NCBI GenBank assembly: GCA_041653595.1
Contig: JBAZFB010000001.1
Location: forward strand, 121,651-185,650
Direction of reading: 5' to 3'
Source of the DNA: Candidatus Omnitrophota bacterium
Lineage (GTDB): Bacteria > Omnitrophota > Gorgyraeia > Pluralincolimonadales > Pluralincolimonadaceae
DNA length: 64,000 nt
Shown: one piece after another, positions 23,191 to 31,599 of the stretch
Layout: each line of letters opens with the position of its first letter
Numbering within the stretch: the first letter of the stretch is position 1
The notes under the pieces: generated by a model
The model's database searches: none
Seen by the model: the letters and a program-made list of their open reading frames with translations, nothing else
What the model was told of the DNA's origin: nothing
Translations under genes and position numbers: made by a program

Positions 23191-23219
23191 AATTTACCAC
23201 GCTATCGCATCTTTGTCAA
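23191..23219 (-). promoter_or_regulatory. sigma70 promoter of the PEP-CTERM gene
   Basis: Perfect -35 TTGACA (23214-23219) and -10 TAAATT (23191-23196) have a 17-base spacer on the minus strand. This leaves a ~110-base leader before the ATG at 23073. The rest of the 218-base gap shows only a short stem (TTGCT/AGCAA) near 23230. Confidence 0.7.
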
Positions 23220-23291
23220 GAAAACTAATTTGCTATTTTTCAGCAATTTTTTGCCCACGTGCGCATCGTCACGCAAAAAAAGGAACAGGCC

Positions 23292-24518
23292 TTATCTCAC
23301 GAATGACAGATCGTCTACGTATATCCTTCCGGACTTTTTATCGGCATTCACTGCGTCATCAAACCGGATGACAAATTCCGTTACAGAAGAAAAATTAGTT
23401 ATATCCGAGAATTCCTTCATCGGTATCGCAAATCTTTTCCAATCCTTTGTTATTCCGGAAAGGGTATATTTCCCGGTCTCCCCTTTGGAGTTTTTTAGTT
23501 CCAATTTGATGTTCTTCGAAAATCCGGTCGAGCCGTCGCCTTTGACCCAAAGGCTCAATTTGCCGTATTGCGAAAGATTTAGATCCTGAAGTTTCAGCCA
23601 AACGCCGATCATGGCGGGATTCGGGGAATCTACGTCGTAGTCGATCTGAAGGGAGAAACCCGCATCCCCGTGCTTGACCTGCGAGTTAATGGCCGTTGTG
23701 CAGCCCTGGGTATTGTCGTTAGGGTCTTTTGACCAAACGCCGCCTGGGCCCATGTCTCCGAAATTGAAATCGGCCGCCATCAATGACAACCCGGTCTCCT
23801 CGTCCTGGCCGGCGCCTTCTTCCGTTCTAGTTTTTTCCGTTCCGCCTCTTTCCGCGGGTCTGGCGGCCTTGGCGCCGGGGCGCGACTCGGAAAGGATATA
23901 TCTCTTGACTCCCATACCCTTGCTTATCTCCTCTGCCGATACGTCGTCAACGTAGAACCTTCCGCTGCCGTTCTCTTTATTAAGGAACTCCACGACGAAA
24001 TTACAGTTATCGGCGTCGACCGGGGCTATGGCCGACATGGTAATGGCTGTCCACTTCATAGTCGGTGTCCCGGACTCGAACATCGGCCCGTAATCACGGC
24101 CTAGTTCCGTCACTACATCCTTGTTATCCTTATCCTTGGTCGTCTTGCGCCATTCTATATGCAGCTGGCCGAAGGCGTTGCCGCTTACCGGGTCCGGCGC
24201 GTAGTTCAGGAAATGCGCGGTAAACTTATACCTATTACCCGGTTTAACTTTTTTATTGGTAAAGAAGATGCCGGTCGAATCATTCTGTTTAGGGCAATTG
24301 ATATATACCGACTGCTGCCCCCTCCTGCTTTCCGTCGTAGAGATCCCGTTATAATCGGAATTCCAGCTGCCCCAATCGAGCGGCGTCTCGTCCTTGAAAC
24401 CGGGACGGTTCTCGAAACTCTCGTTCCTAAGGAGGTTCCTCCCGACCAGAGGGGTTTCGGCGGCATACAGCGGGACCGTGATCGCAATGATGAGCGCTAC
24501 TAAAAATATTCGCAGCAT
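23292..24518 (-). CDS. secreted protein with two carbohydrate-binding-like domains
   Basis: This 408-residue protein has a signal peptide (1-20, ending YAA). The first beta-sandwich module (~24-200; NLLRNESFENR at its start and GRFYVDDVSAEE at its end) is CBM4/9-like. A charged, low-complexity linker follows (~210-245). The second module (~250-408) resembles CBM11/CIA30 domains, with YGKLSLWVKGDGSTGFSKNI and SGRIYVDDLSFVR. No catalytic domain is present, so it probably binds polysaccharide at the cell surface. The second module resembles the N-terminal domain of the glucanase-like protein at 8.8-11.0 kb. It follows the PAS/GGDEF/HD-GYP gene. Confidence 0.8.
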   Translation of the reverse strand: MLRIFLVALIIAITVPLYAAETPLVGRNLLRNESFENRPGFKDETPLDWGSWNSDYNGISTTESRRGQQSVYINCPKQNDSTGIFFTNKKVKPGNRYKFTAHFLNYAPDPVSGNAFGQLHIEWRKTTKDKDNKDVVTELGRDYGPMFESGTPTMKWTAITMSAIAPVDADNCNFVVEFLNKENGSGRFYVDDVSAEEISKGMGVKRYILSESRPGAKAARPAERGGTEKTRTEEGAGQDEETGLSLMAADFNFGDMGPGGVWSKDPNDNTQGCTTAINSQVKHGDAGFSLQIDYDVDSPNPAMIGVWLKLQDLNLSQYGKLSLWVKGDGSTGFSKNIKLELKNSKGETGKYTLSGITKDWKRFAIPMKEFSDITNFSSVTEFVIRFDDAVNADKKSGRIYVDDLSFVR

Positions 24519-24544
24519 TTAAAACACCTTTCTCCCCCACAGGA

Positions 24545-27304
24545 TCATTTTTTTGCCTTCTTCTCTTTCGTCACTATCTCCATGAAGATCGCCACAATTT
24601 TCGGGTCGAAATGCGTCCCGGATTCCTCTCTTATTATCTTAAGGGCCTCCCTCTTTGAATAGGCCTTCCGGTAAGGCCTGTTGGAGACCAGGGCCTGGTA
24701 GACATCCACGACCGCTATTATCCTGGCGCCGATCGGTATCTCATCGCCCTTCAATTTGGAGCCGTAGCCGTATCCGTCGTATCTCTCGTGGTGGTGCAGG
24801 ATGATCGGAACGACATCCTTCAGGAAATGGACGGGCCTGATTATGTCCGCGCCGATCTGCGGATGCTTCTTTATCACCTCGAATTCCTTCTTGGTCAGCT
24901 TGCCGCGCTTGAGAAGGATCTTCTCGCTGACGCCGAGCTTGCCGATGTCGTGGAGCATGGCGCCGTGCTTGAGGTCATCGAGCTCCTGGTCGGTAAGATT
25001 CATTTTTTTGCCGACTTCCGTAGATAACTTCACCATCTCTTCCGAATGTTCCTCGGTATACGCATTCTTGGCGCCAACCGTGTGAGCCAGGGCATAGACC
25101 GCCTCTATCGTGTTCAGCCTGTTGCGCCTCAACAGGTCTACGAATTTATTCGTGATATTATTTACCCGCTTCTGTGAATCGGGGTCTACGGGGATTGGCG
25201 CGGTTTTCTTCTTACGCAATTGGCTGGACACGCTTATCGTGTCCCCGCCCTGTTCCTTTGCGAGACGTACGCACTTGTCCGCAGTCGTAAGCAGTTGGTC
25301 AACGGTAGCGATGCCGTCCTCGGGATACGAGCAGATACCTATGCTTATCCTGAGTTTTACTTTACTTGCCCCGAACCTGTGTTTCTTCATTATCCTCTGT
25401 ATTCTGTCGGCAAAGGCCAAGGCGCCCTTCTCTTCCGTATCGGGCAGGATGATCGCGAACCCCTCGCCTTCAAACCTTGTGACAATGTCTATACCCCGGG
25501 AGGCGTGCTGCAGGACTATAGCGAACTCCTGCAGGACCGTATCTCCGTACTCATGCCCGTAGGTGTCGTTTACGGATTTGAAATAATCTATGTCCACCAT
25601 AAGTATCGAAAGGGGCGTGGCCCTGCGTTTCGATAATTCAAATTCAGAATGCAACCTCCTCTGGAGATAGCGGTAATTATAAAGCTGGGTATGCGGGTCT
25701 ATGAGGGCGAGGGCTTCAGCCTCTTTTTTCTCGCGTTCTATCCTCTTGAGCTCCGAAATATCCCTGAATATCCCCTGGGCCACTTTCCTCCCGCCGATCT
25801 CGAAGACAGAGACGCTTATATAGACCGGCACCCTTTCACCCCTTGAATTGAATATCTCAGCCTCAAGGGAGGGATTAAGGGAGTTTTTCATTTCCTGCGC
25901 ATCGCTGGTCATACTGTAAAATTTTTCCTTATAGCTCTCGCTTTCTTCCGACGGATGAAGCTTGGTCTGGTTTACTCCGACGAGCTCCTTTCTGGGCCTG
26001 CCTATCAGGTTCTCCGCCGCTTTGTTTACATCTAATATCTCGCCTGTCCGCAGATCCGCGATAAATATCGCGTCGTTAGCTGACTCGAAGATCCTCCGGA
26101 ACTTCTCCTCGGATTCCTTAAGCTGGAATTCGAGCTTTTTTCTCACGGTAATATCGCGCGCGATGCCGGTTGTGCCGATAACCTCGCCTTTCTCGTTAAA
26201 GATGGGGGTCTTGATCGTCTCTATCCACTGCACCTTCCCGTCCTTATTGTGCATCGGCTCTTCTATTATTTTTCTCCTCCCCGTCCTTATGACCTCGGCA
26301 TCATCTGCCCTGTAGCTCTCCGAGAGGTTCCTGGGCCAGATATCAAAATCGTTCTTACCGACGAGGTCTTTGGGCGCTACTCCGCAAGCCCTGCTAAACG
26401 GCTCGTTTACCGCAATAAACCTGCTCTCCTTATCTTTGAGCCACGCGATGTCGGGAATGTTGTCGAGTAAGGCTTCCTGCTGCTTCTCTATCTCTTTAAG
26501 TATTTCTTCGGTCCGCTTCCTCTTTGTGATATCGAACATGACACCCTGGAGGAAGAGCGGCTTCCCGGATTCGTCTTTTATTACCGACGCCTCATCGGTG
26601 ACCCATATGACGCGGCCGTCCTTCCTCGCCATCCTGTAATCCACCCGGAAAGACGACATGGACTTATGGCATTTCTCCAACTCGGCAATGACCTTGTCGC
26701 GGTCTTCCGGATACAGCTGTTTCAGCCATATCTCCGCCTCCGACTTATAGTACTCTTCCGGGGTGAACCCCAGCAGGTCCTTGATCTGGGGGCTGATAAA
26801 AAGCGTCCTGCTGTCCTTGTCCAGGGACGCGATGTAAGTGACCGCCGGGAGTTTTTCGACAAGAGAACGGTATTTCTTTTCCGTATTCGCCCTCTCTTCG
26901 TCCAGACGTTTATGTTCGGTCACATCCTCTACGACCTCGATCGCGGCGATTATGTTGCCGTCCTTGTCCTTGACCGGCGAGGAGACCACGCGGAAATTTA
27001 CTATTCTATCAAATCGGGGTGTCTCGGTGACGGCCTCATGGACTTTTCCGTCTTTTAGGGTTTTTGCGGTCGGACAATATGAACACTTTTCGTTGCGCGG
27101 CGGATTATTGAAACAGGTATAACAGACGGGCTTTTTGTTTACGTCCACTTCCGGGAACCATTTCTTCATGACTTTGTTTAAGGCGAGGATCTCCATCTCC
27201 GGGCTTATTACGGCGACGCCCACCCCAAAGTCATCGAATAATGCGAAAGCGACCTTATTATCCTTGACCCATTTATCGTTCTTTACGAAGAGGTTTACGA
27301 ACAT
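24545..27304 (-). CDS. four-PAS, degenerate GGDEF and HD-GYP signalling protein
   Basis: The 919-residue cytoplasmic protein has four PAS domains (about residues 20-130, 145-265, 275-395 and 400-525). The first contains a cysteine set (CYTCFNNPP and CSYC). A GGDEF-fold domain (~530-690) has LIDPHTQLYNYRYL and MVDIDYFKSVNDTYGHEYGD, but the signature reads EGEGF instead of GG(D/E)EF. A C-terminal HD-GYP domain (~735-910) has HDIGKLGV and HHHERYDGYGYG, where GYP has become GYG. The GGDEF part is thus probably inactive or regulatory, while the HD residues for metal binding are kept. It may be a redox- or ligand-controlled c-di-GMP phosphodiesterase. Confidence 0.9.
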   Translation of the reverse strand: MFVNLFVKNDKWVKDNKVAFALFDDFGVGVAVISPEMEILALNKVMKKWFPEVDVNKKPVCYTCFNNPPRNEKCSYCPTAKTLKDGKVHEAVTETPRFDRIVNFRVVSSPVKDKDGNIIAAIEVVEDVTEHKRLDEERANTEKKYRSLVEKLPAVTYIASLDKDSRTLFISPQIKDLLGFTPEEYYKSEAEIWLKQLYPEDRDKVIAELEKCHKSMSSFRVDYRMARKDGRVIWVTDEASVIKDESGKPLFLQGVMFDITKRKRTEEILKEIEKQQEALLDNIPDIAWLKDKESRFIAVNEPFSRACGVAPKDLVGKNDFDIWPRNLSESYRADDAEVIRTGRRKIIEEPMHNKDGKVQWIETIKTPIFNEKGEVIGTTGIARDITVRKKLEFQLKESEEKFRRIFESANDAIFIADLRTGEILDVNKAAENLIGRPRKELVGVNQTKLHPSEESESYKEKFYSMTSDAQEMKNSLNPSLEAEIFNSRGERVPVYISVSVFEIGGRKVAQGIFRDISELKRIEREKKEAEALALIDPHTQLYNYRYLQRRLHSEFELSKRRATPLSILMVDIDYFKSVNDTYGHEYGDTVLQEFAIVLQHASRGIDIVTRFEGEGFAIILPDTEEKGALAFADRIQRIMKKHRFGASKVKLRISIGICSYPEDGIATVDQLLTTADKCVRLAKEQGGDTISVSSQLRKKKTAPIPVDPDSQKRVNNITNKFVDLLRRNRLNTIEAVYALAHTVGAKNAYTEEHSEEMVKLSTEVGKKMNLTDQELDDLKHGAMLHDIGKLGVSEKILLKRGKLTKKEFEVIKKHPQIGADIIRPVHFLKDVVPIILHHHERYDGYGYGSKLKGDEIPIGARIIAVVDVYQALVSNRPYRKAYSKREALKIIREESGTHFDPKIVAIFMEIVTKEKKAKK

Positions 27305-27321
27305 TAACTCCTACGCTCCGT

Positions 27322-28119
27322 TCAGGGCTTAGTCTTGCCTTTGAGGGTATCCAGCATCTGCTTCGCCTTGTCAATAGAGATGTTGTCGTGGACGATGGCG
27401 CGGATCGTCTTTATCATCGCCACCGGATTTCCGGACTGCCATATATTGCGGCCCATATCCACCCCGCAAGCGCCGCGCCTTATCGCCTCATACGCTATCT
27501 CGAGCGCGTCTGTCTCCGTTTTTAACTTCGGGCCGCCTGCGATGACGAGCGGCACAGGGCAGCTCTTTACCACTTTCTCGAAATCTTCGCAATAATAAGT
27601 CTTAACGAAACTTGCGCCTAATTCCGCGGCGATCCTGCAGCAGAGCGACAGGTAACGGGCGTCTCTCTTCTCAAGTTCCTTCCCGACCGCGGTCACTGCC
27701 AATGCCGGTATCCCGTATTCCATCCCCTCGTCGACGAGCCTTGAAAAATTTACGATAGTCTGGTGCTCATGCTTCGAACCTATATAGATAGAGAACGCCA
27801 CGGCCGAAACATTCAGGCGAACCGCGTCTTTCATCGAAACCGTGATCTCTTCGTTGGAGAGGTCTTCGCCTATTATGGTGTTCCCGCCTGAGGCCCTGAG
27901 GACTATCGGTATATCGATGCCCGCGTCAACGCAATTCCGCAGCACCCCCCGCGTGGGCATGAGCGCGTCTGTATAAGGAAGCAGCGGTTTGATAGTCTTG
28001 GAGGGATCTTCTAATCTTTGTACGGGTCCGAGGAAATATCCGTGGTCTATTGCGAGCATGACTGTGCGGCCGTCCGGCTTTATTATCCGGCTTAAACGGT
28101 TCTTGAGTCCCCAATCCAT
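27322..28119 (-). CDS. DhnA/LsrF-type class I aldolase
   Basis: This 265-residue TIM-barrel protein matches the archaeal-type fructose-bisphosphate aldolase / LsrF family (PF01791). AIDHGYFLGPVQRL holds the N-terminal catalytic Asp region, TRGVLRN follows, and FVKTYYCEDF (~180) holds the Schiff-base lysine. VIAGGPKLKTETDALE and GVDMGRNIWQS close the phosphate site. It could be the cell's fructose-bisphosphate aldolase or act on a phosphorylated ketone. It has a consensus promoter with a LacI-type palindrome just upstream of the -35. A good AGGAGC site precedes the ATG. Confidence 0.85.
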   Translation of the reverse strand: MDWGLKNRLSRIIKPDGRTVMLAIDHGYFLGPVQRLEDPSKTIKPLLPYTDALMPTRGVLRNCVDAGIDIPIVLRASGGNTIIGEDLSNEEITVSMKDAVRLNVSAVAFSIYIGSKHEHQTIVNFSRLVDEGMEYGIPALAVTAVGKELEKRDARYLSLCCRIAAELGASFVKTYYCEDFEKVVKSCPVPLVIAGGPKLKTETDALEIAYEAIRRGACGVDMGRNIWQSGNPVAMIKTIRAIVHDNISIDKAKQMLDTLKGKTKP

Positions 28120-28153
28120 GTTGTAGCTCCTTTTTTGGTAGGCAGTATAACTA

Positions 28154-28181
28154 ATTATACCCTATTTGCCTGATTTTTCAA
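28154..28181 (-). promoter_or_regulatory. sigma70 promoter of the aldolase gene
   Basis: Minus-strand -35 TTGAAA (28176-28181) and perfect -10 TATAAT (28154-28159) have a 16-base spacer. The leader is ~28 bases and contains a Shine-Dalgarno. Confidence 0.75.
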
Positions 28182-28190
28182 GGGGTTGTA

Positions 28191-28200
28191 GAAACGTTTC
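28191..28200. promoter_or_regulatory. candidate LacI-family operator (GAAACGTTTC)
   Basis: A perfect 10-bp palindrome with a central CG, the usual core of LacI-family operators, lies nine bases upstream of the aldolase -35 and directly after the M48 protease stop codon. Whether the LacI-family protein encoded at 21.2-22.2 kb binds it is unknown. Confidence 0.35.
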
Positions 28201-28202
28201 GT

Positions 28203-29687
28203 TTATAGCTCCCCGCTCCTGCTCTTTTCGATCAGGTACTGGAGCATCTCGAGTTCACCCTTATCGAACCAGATATTCCCGCATTTAAAACATTTATCTA
28301 TGATGACCGGCAGCCCGTATGTGAAGAAGCCGCGTTCCATCGCCTCCCGGCACTTGGGACAGGCCAGCTTATCTGTCACGTTAAAGAAGTTAGGCGGGTT
28401 CTCCCTCCAATGGCTCTTCATGAGCGCTTCGGCGGCCTCTCTTATCTCTCCGGGAAATAAATAATTTTCCCTCGCGATCACCCTGCTCGCTACGTCAGAG
28501 GCGGCCAAAACCCCTCCGCAAAAACGGCACTTCATTGCCGGCGCGCCCTCATATGATATTTCCGAAAGCGCCTGGCCGCATTTAGGGCAGAACGGCCATC
28601 CCTTCCGGGCGTCAACGGAAAGCCCTTCCAATTCGACCGGTTCCTCTTCGACCACTGTCTTAGGCGTCGTCCTTATCCCTCTCTTTAACGACTGCAGGTC
28701 GGAGTGCGCCATGTCGAGCAGTATATTAAGGCGGTTCTTGACCGGCGGATGCGTCGAAAAGAGGTCGGAAAATATGCCCTCGGACTCCGAGAGGCTGTCG
28801 GTATCCGGGGCAGTTATGAATATCGGCGAGAGCGAGCCGGGTATCACTCCCACTCCGCGCCACCCCCTTGATATAAGATAGAGGGCCTCGGAGAGCGCTA
28901 CAGGGTCCCTTGTAAGGCGGACCGCGACGGCGTCGGCCCGGTATTCGCGCTGCCTGGAGATGAACATATTAAGGAGATGGTTCGCGCCTTTTACGACGAG
29001 AAGGACCAGGTAGACGACCAGGAGATACGCCCCGAACCTCGCGCCGACGCTGACCCTCTCTTCGGAGCTGTCGCCGGACCTCCTCAGGGTGATCCTGTTG
29101 ATCCCTTCGAGGAGCGCGCCGTAGATACCGAAGAGGGAGCATATCACCGTCGTCGAAAAACTGTCGCCGGAGGCGATGTGCGCGGCCTCATGGCCGACGA
29201 CCGCCTCGAGCTGGCTCCTGCTAAGCCTCGAGAGCAGCCCCTCGGTGACGCCTATGGCGGAATTTCCCTCGAGATCCGATACGGCGAAGGCGTTCATCCC
29301 GCTCGAGGGCACGACGTAGCATCCGATCTTCCTTCCGCCTGTGGCGATAGAAACCTCATCGACGACATTCCGGAACGTCTTATGGTAGGTATCCCCGGGG
29401 TCCGGCGCCCTGGCGTCGAGAAGATTCGTCACATCCGCTATCATATTCCGGGTCGAATAGTACCAATGGAGGGATGCGACCGCGAGGGCAACGGCAAATA
29501 CTATCACAAATTCTCCCGGGGAGAAGAGCTGCGCCGGGCCGGCGAACGAAGACGGGGAACTAAAAAACATCCTCGTCACTATCCAGAGGAGTTCGGCGAC
29601 GAGGAAATAAAATACCAGCAGAAAGACGAAGACTGCTTTTATTACCCGCGTCTTCTCTTTCTCTATCACGACAAATGAGTAGGGCAT
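28203..29687 (-). CDS. M48 family metalloprotease with C-terminal zinc ribbons
   Basis: The 494-residue inner-membrane protein has two N-terminal helices and an M48/HtpX-like peptidase domain with the zinc motif VVGHEAAHIASGD (HExxH, ~165). A second membrane stretch lies near residue 220, with REYRADAVAVRL supplying the third ligand. A C-terminal ~110-residue extension carries two CxxC zinc ribbons: CPKCGQALSE...CRFCGG and a TFIIB-type CPKCREAME...CFKCGNIWFDKGELE. The extension is not found in E. coli HtpX. It starts after lemA, and LemA-M48 pairs are common. A role in membrane protein quality control is inferred. Confidence 0.87.
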   Translation of the reverse strand: MPYSFVVIEKEKTRVIKAVFVFLLVFYFLVAELLWIVTRMFFSSPSSFAGPAQLFSPGEFVIVFAVALAVASLHWYYSTRNMIADVTNLLDARAPDPGDTYHKTFRNVVDEVSIATGGRKIGCYVVPSSGMNAFAVSDLEGNSAIGVTEGLLSRLSRSQLEAVVGHEAAHIASGDSFSTTVICSLFGIYGALLEGINRITLRRSGDSSEERVSVGARFGAYLLVVYLVLLVVKGANHLLNMFISRQREYRADAVAVRLTRDPVALSEALYLISRGWRGVGVIPGSLSPIFITAPDTDSLSESEGIFSDLFSTHPPVKNRLNILLDMAHSDLQSLKRGIRTTPKTVVEEEPVELEGLSVDARKGWPFCPKCGQALSEISYEGAPAMKCRFCGGVLAASDVASRVIARENYLFPGEIREAAEALMKSHWRENPPNFFNVTDKLACPKCREAMERGFFTYGLPVIIDKCFKCGNIWFDKGELEMLQYLIEKSRSGEL

Positions 29688-29693
29688 TTAACT

Positions 29694-30251
29694 CTAGGTG
29701 AAGCTGACTTTTGGCGGCTCCCTCTCTGCGAGGTCCTTGAGTTCGAAGAACTCTTCAGGCGCGAAACCTAGCGCCGGGGCGACCGTATTGGCCGGGAATG
29801 TCTTGACCGTAGTATTATAGCGCGTGACCTCGTCGTTGTAATACTGCCTTGCGAAGGCGATCTTGTTCTCGGTAGAGGTCAGCTCTTCCTGCAGCGCCAG
29901 CATGTTCTGGTTCGCTTTCAGGTCCGGATATTTCTCCGCCACGGCAAACAGGGAACGCAACGCGCCGGTAAGCATGTTCTCCGCGCCTTCTTTGTCCTTG
30001 ACCGTCGTCGCCTGGGTCGCCTGGGTGCGCGCCTTGATGACGTTCTCGAGGGTCTCGCGTTCGAATTTCATGTATCCCTTCGCCGTCTCGACGAGGTTCG
30101 GGATAAGGTCGTGCCTTCTCTTGAGCTGGACGTCTATCTGGGCCCAGCCGTTCTTGACCCGCATCTTCAGCTGGACGAGGCCGTTATAAACGCCGATTAG
30201 CCAAAGCACAGCGACGACTACGATGACAAGAATGATAAATAATGCGGCCAT
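29694..30251 (-). CDS. lemA: LemA family protein
   Basis: The 185-residue protein has one N-terminal membrane helix (residues 1-20) and the LemA helical domain with NGWAQIDVQLKRRHDLIPNL (~36-55), VETAKGYMKFERETLENV, RSLFAVAEKYPDLKANQNM and NDEVTRYNTTVKTFPAN. LemA function is not settled; it commonly sits beside M48 proteases, as here, with 6 bases to the next start. GGAGGT precedes its ATG. Confidence 0.93.
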   Translation of the reverse strand: MAALFIILVIVVVAVLWLIGVYNGLVQLKMRVKNGWAQIDVQLKRRHDLIPNLVETAKGYMKFERETLENVIKARTQATQATTVKDKEGAENMLTGALRSLFAVAEKYPDLKANQNMLALQEELTSTENKIAFARQYYNDEVTRYNTTVKTFPANTVAPALGFAPEEFFELKDLAEREPPKVSFT

Positions 30252-30285
30252 AGCGCTACCTCCTATTTTTTAAAGTATACCTGAT

Positions 30286-31317
30286 TTATTTCTGGGGTTC
30301 AATGATGACTTTTATTGAATCTGCGGCGCCCGCGACGAGCTTAAAACCTTTTCCCGCGTCGGCCAGGGCGAACCGGTGCGTTATCATGTCCTTTACGTTG
30401 ACCTTGCCCGACCTTATCAATTCGAGGGCCTCAAGATGTTCTTTGGGGCTCGCCGCGTAAGAGCTTGTAAGGGTCACTTCGTTGCGCCAGAAGATATCAT
30501 TTATCGATCTTGGAAGCGCGAGGTCTTTCTCGGCGGCCGCGAAGAAAAGGACGGTCCCGCCGCGCTCGACCGAGGCCAGCGCCTGCTCTACTGCCGGCCT
30601 TGCGCCGGCGCACAGGATGACGGCGTCGGCGAGCATGCCGCTGTTTATGGCTTTCAATTTTTCCGGGGAATATTCTTTAGCGCTAAATGAGCTGTCCGCG
30701 CCGAACTTCTTGGCAGCATCAATACGGTATTGCGAAATATCCGTCGCTGCTACAAGTTTTGCGCCGAGCGCCCGCGCATACTGGATATGCAGTAGCCCTG
30801 ATATCCCGCTTCCTATCACGAGGACGGTTTGGCCCTTTTTGACCCCTGCTATCCTCTGGCCGCGCAGGACGCAAGCTAGAGGCTCGATGAATGTCGCCTC
30901 GTCAAAAGAGACGCCTGCCGGCAGCGGATAGACGCCGCCCTGCTCTATGTTTATCGCCGGTACACGGACGAATTCGGCGAATCCTCCCGGATAGAAATTT
31001 GTCTTGCGCAGTGTTTCGCAGGCGGTCTCATGGCCGTTGAGGCAATAATGGCATTTATTACAGGGGACGTGGTGGGATACGGCGACGCGGTCGCCTATTT
31101 TTAAATTCTTTACGCCCGCGCCGGTCTTTTCAACCGTACCGGCTATCTCGTGGCCGAGGACAAGCGGCACCCTGTTGATGCGGTACCACTCCATGACGTC
31201 GCTTCCGCAGATACCGCTCGAGGCCACGCGGATGAGGATCTCGCCCGGCCCTGTCTCGGGTATAGGCGCCTCTTCGAGGCGGACATCATTGTTGCTATAA
31301 TACATCGCGACTCGCAT
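30286..31317 (-). CDS. zinc-dependent medium-chain alcohol/polyol dehydrogenase
   Basis: The 343-residue MDR protein has the catalytic zinc site SGICGSDVMEW (Cys ~37) and GHEIAGTVEKTG (His-Glu ~58). The structural zinc cysteines lie in CNKCHYCLNGHETAC (~88-102). A Rossmann motif VLVIGSGISGLLHIQYARALG (start ~165) is followed by an acidic/Asp position fitting NAD. It resembles sorbitol/threonine dehydrogenases; the substrate is not clear. It is the last gene of the yjbQ-ferritin-radical SAM-fmdB group, 12 bases after fmdB. Confidence 0.87.
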   Translation of the reverse strand: MRVAMYYSNNDVRLEEAPIPETGPGEILIRVASSGICGSDVMEWYRINRVPLVLGHEIAGTVEKTGAGVKNLKIGDRVAVSHHVPCNKCHYCLNGHETACETLRKTNFYPGGFAEFVRVPAINIEQGGVYPLPAGVSFDEATFIEPLACVLRGQRIAGVKKGQTVLVIGSGISGLLHIQYARALGAKLVAATDISQYRIDAAKKFGADSSFSAKEYSPEKLKAINSGMLADAVILCAGARPAVEQALASVERGGTVLFFAAAEKDLALPRSINDIFWRNEVTLTSSYAASPKEHLEALELIRSGKVNVKDMITHRFALADAGKGFKLVAGAADSIKVIIEPQK

Positions 31318-31329
31318 AGAAAGCCTTTT

Positions 31330-31581
31330 CTATTTGTGTTTATGTTTGCAGCCTGAGGGGCAGCTCGAGGTCGCCTTCTCGCAGGGAGACGGCTGGGACT
31401 TTTTCTTGTAATCGGTCTCGTAAAAACCCGAGCCCTTGAATATCACGCCGGCGCCCCCGCTTATGAGCCGCTTGACCTTGCCGCCGCATTTGGGGCACTT
31501 CTCGAGGCGCTTGTCGGCCATCGACTGGAAGACCTCAAATATATGCTTGCATTTCTGGCATTCGTAATCGTAAGTAGGCAT
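31330..31581 (-). CDS. FmdB-type zinc ribbon protein
   Basis: This small 83-residue protein matches the FmdB/Zn-ribbon regulatory family: MPTYDYECQKCKHIFEVFQ, then KCPKCGGKVKRLISGGAGVIFKGSGFY. The four cysteines (two CxxC) bind zinc. A C-terminal Cys/His/Lys tail (CEKATSSCPSGCKHKHK) may bind additional metal. Function of the family is unknown. Confidence 0.9.
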   Translation of the reverse strand: MPTYDYECQKCKHIFEVFQSMADKRLEKCPKCGGKVKRLISGGAGVIFKGSGFYETDYKKKSQPSPCEKATSSCPSGCKHKHK

Positions 31582-31599
31582 CTTCGAAAATTATCTCCT

